Assembly (NCBI GenBank): GCA_030618925.1 | Contig: JAUXCK010000086.1 | Span: 1 to 8,933, forward strand | Direction: 5' to 3' | Length of the DNA stretch: 8,933 nucleotides | Source of the DNA: Desulfobacteraceae bacterium | GTDB taxonomy: Bacteria; Desulfobacterota; Desulfobacteria; Desulfobacterales; SURF-7 | Shown here: piece by piece, positions 7,459 through 8,933 of the stretch | Numbering within the stretch: position 1 is the first letter of the stretch | Layout: each line of letters opens with the position of its first letter | The notes under the pieces: generated by a model | What the model was told of the DNA's origin: nothing | The model's input: only the letters and a program-made list of their open reading frames with translations | Database searches by the model: none | Position numbers and translations under genes: made by a program

Positions 7459-8933
7459 TTAATATTCATCCGTTAAAATCAGTGTTTGCTGCAGATCCAG
7501 TAGCATTTCCAGAATCTGTAACAACCTCACGATAAGCCTGTGAAATAATCCAACAGTTGTATGATTTGTAAACCTTACAGGATCATCCAGCCGGGTGTGA
7601 TCCGTGACGACAATCATTTTTGGTATAATCGTGTGGTGATATGGCTCTGAGTAATAGCCGATAAATTCCCCCATATCGGGTATTCCATTGAAATTATGGT
7701 CAAGAATAGCAAGTAGATATACGCCCTCTATTGTCACAGACGGCGCATCTTCAATCCTGAAAGGCGGCGTCACCTGAACCGGTATGCCTTCGAATATCAT
7801 GGGCAATATATTCAGGGTATAATTTCCGTCTGAATCTGCATCTGTTTCGATTCTGACTGTTTTCATACCCAGTACATAATCCATGTCCGGCATGCCGAGA
7901 GTGAATTCGGAATTCAGGTCAGGCTCAAACAAGTCTGACCAGTATTCAAAGACACCATCCTGGTGCACTGCGAGCAGTATCACCTGGTCTCCGGGATCAA
8001 GTTTATTGCCGTCTCCGTCGGAATCGAAGATTTCTGGAAGTTGACCGTCATCCAGACTGAATTCTATAGCAGCGTTATGGTTATAAATCTTCTTGTTCAG
8101 GTTTAGCTCCCAGCCCTGCTCCGGGTCTATGATGTTGGATCCCTCCTGCAGGTTGACGGAGAAATGATAATTCAGCTTATTCTGACAATATCCAACAGCA
8201 TCTTCTTCGTTGGGAAAGGGCAGTCTGCCTTTGTAATCCCTGTCCCAAAAGGCGTACACCATCACTTCATCCCCAGGAACCAGGCCGGTGCCTGAAAGAT
8301 CAAAATAAAAATGATTATCGCCTGTGGGCAATCTGTTAAAGCATTTAATCGAGGAAATCAGATGGTCTTCATCAAACGCATTCATTTTGATGACAGCAAT
8401 ATAAATTGGCTGAACATCACTATGATAGCCGAAGGGAACATTAACCGGACCGGTCAACGAGAAGTTGTCAAAGCTCGGCAGGTCGGATGTTGTTGCCGTC
8501 AGACTGATCCCTTGTTCTCCGGTATCTTCAAGCAATTTATCCAGATTATTTTCCCCTGTGCGAACATTCAGTAAAATCGGCAGATCGTTTTCTCCACCCA
8601 GATACCCTACCTTGTCACCGGAGTCGATTGTTCCATTCTGGTTCACATCCAGCAGGGCGGCGATGTATACATTATCGATTTTTTCAAGATCGTGAATCTC
8701 GTTAACCTTCCGGTCGAAGCCATCCGGCACGTATGGCATCACCTCTATGCTGAAAGGAGCGGGTGAATTCCCCTTTGTCAGGGTCTCAAAACCAATGATT
8801 GAATCAAAATCAAGGTCATTAATATCTGAGGAGATTATTTCACCTGCATAGGCAATGAGTGTCAGATCGCCTGTGTCTGAGCCGTTCACCGTACCTGATA
8901 TATGCGCATCAAATGAAAAGTCGGAGGCCAAGC
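7459..8933 (-). CDS. Unrecognised acidic protein with repeated calcium-loop-like motifs, 5' end outside window
   Basis: The frame is open from the window edge to the TAA at 7459-7461 (about 490 residues). The first in-window candidate start is a TTG at 8931 and the frame continues past the edge, so the true start and any signal peptide are missing. I do not recognise the family. A hydrophobic strand recurs at about residues 22, 88, 176, 223, 317 and 404 (DLTLIAYAG, VYIAALLD, IYIAVIKM, VMVYAFWD, VILLAVHQ, VYLLAILD). Three copies run into Asp/Asn loops: DVNQNGTIDSGD (95-106), DRDYKGRLP (230-238) and DHNFNGIPDMGE (411-422). Another loop, DSDGDGNKLDPGD, is at 303-315. The loops at 95 and 411 follow the D-x-N-x-N-G-x-x-D pattern of EF-hand/dockerin-type calcium sites. 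The composition is acidic, which suits an exported or surface beta-sandwich protein. The C-terminal 30 residues form a hydrophobic Leu/Ile-rich helix. A role in lipid synthesis is not evident. Confidence 0.85.
   Translation of the reverse strand, partial: LASDFSFDAHISGTVNGSDTGDLTLIAYAGEIISSDINDLDFDSIIGFETLTKGNSPAPFSIEVMPYVPDGFDRKVNEIHDLEKIDNVYIAALLDVNQNGTIDSGDKVGYLGGENDLPILLNVRTGENNLDKLLEDTGEQGISLTATTSDLPSFDNFSLTGPVNVPFGYHSDVQPIYIAVIKMNAFDEDHLISSIKCFNRLPTGDNHFYFDLSGTGLVPGDEVMVYAFWDRDYKGRLPFPNEEDAVGYCQNKLNYHFSVNLQEGSNIIDPEQGWELNLNKKIYNHNAAIEFSLDDGQLPEIFDSDGDGNKLDPGDQVILLAVHQDGVFEYWSDLFEPDLNSEFTLGMPDMDYVLGMKTVRIETDADSDGNYTLNILPMIFEGIPVQVTPPFRIEDAPSVTIEGVYLLAILDHNFNGIPDMGEFIGYYSEPYHHTIIPKMIVVTDHTRLDDPVRFTNHTTVGLFHRLIVRLLQILEMLLDLQQTLILTDEY

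Noticed and set aside
8929..8931. TTG as the real start of the repeat protein
   Set aside because: It is simply the first permitted start codon inside the window, two bases from the edge. The frame continues past it and no ribosome-binding site can be seen, so the gene is treated as 5'-truncated.

Overview
The window is a stretch of bacterial chromosome read entirely from the minus strand. It holds three large genes. In transcription order these are a 5'-truncated, acidic protein with calcium-loop-like repeats (8933 to 7459), a PfaD-type FMN enoyl reductase (7345 to 5723), and the first 1,897 codons of a PfaA-like multidomain polyketide/polyunsaturated-fatty-acid (PUFA) type synthase (5693 to beyond position 1). 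No RNA gene, insertion sequence, CRISPR array or plasmid feature was seen. Almost every position is coding; the only sizeable gap is 113 bp (7346-7458).

The core is a 'secondary lipid' synthase locus. Translation of the long minus-strand frame gives, in order, ketosynthase (Cys235/His370/His411), malonyl-type acyltransferase (Ser702/Arg727/His806), a long Pro/Ala/Lys-rich linker, one acyl carrier protein (Ser1232), a ketoreductase (Ser1693/Tyr1706/Asn1710) and the start of a dehydratase-like hot-dog domain (His1820). This is the PfaA architecture, but with one ACP where classical marine PfaA proteins carry a tandem array. The PfaD reductase lies directly upstream with a 29-bp gap, so the two are almost certainly co-transcribed and the reductase probably works in trans on the synthase's ACP-bound chain. 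PfaB/PfaC-like partners and a phosphopantetheinyl transferase would be expected downstream of position 1, outside the window.

The upstream gene (7459-8933) is not recognised. It repeats a 'V-Y-hydrophobic-A...D' strand, followed in several copies by D-x-N-x-N-G-x-x-D loops typical of calcium-binding or dockerin-like extracellular proteins. Its start lies outside the window, so export cannot be judged.

Organism: moderate GC and a PfaA-like/PfaD pair outside a classical pfaABCDE order fit an environmental bacterium such as a sulfate-reducing Desulfobacterota (Desulfobacterales-like) or a relative. This is inference from general impression, not from a marker gene.
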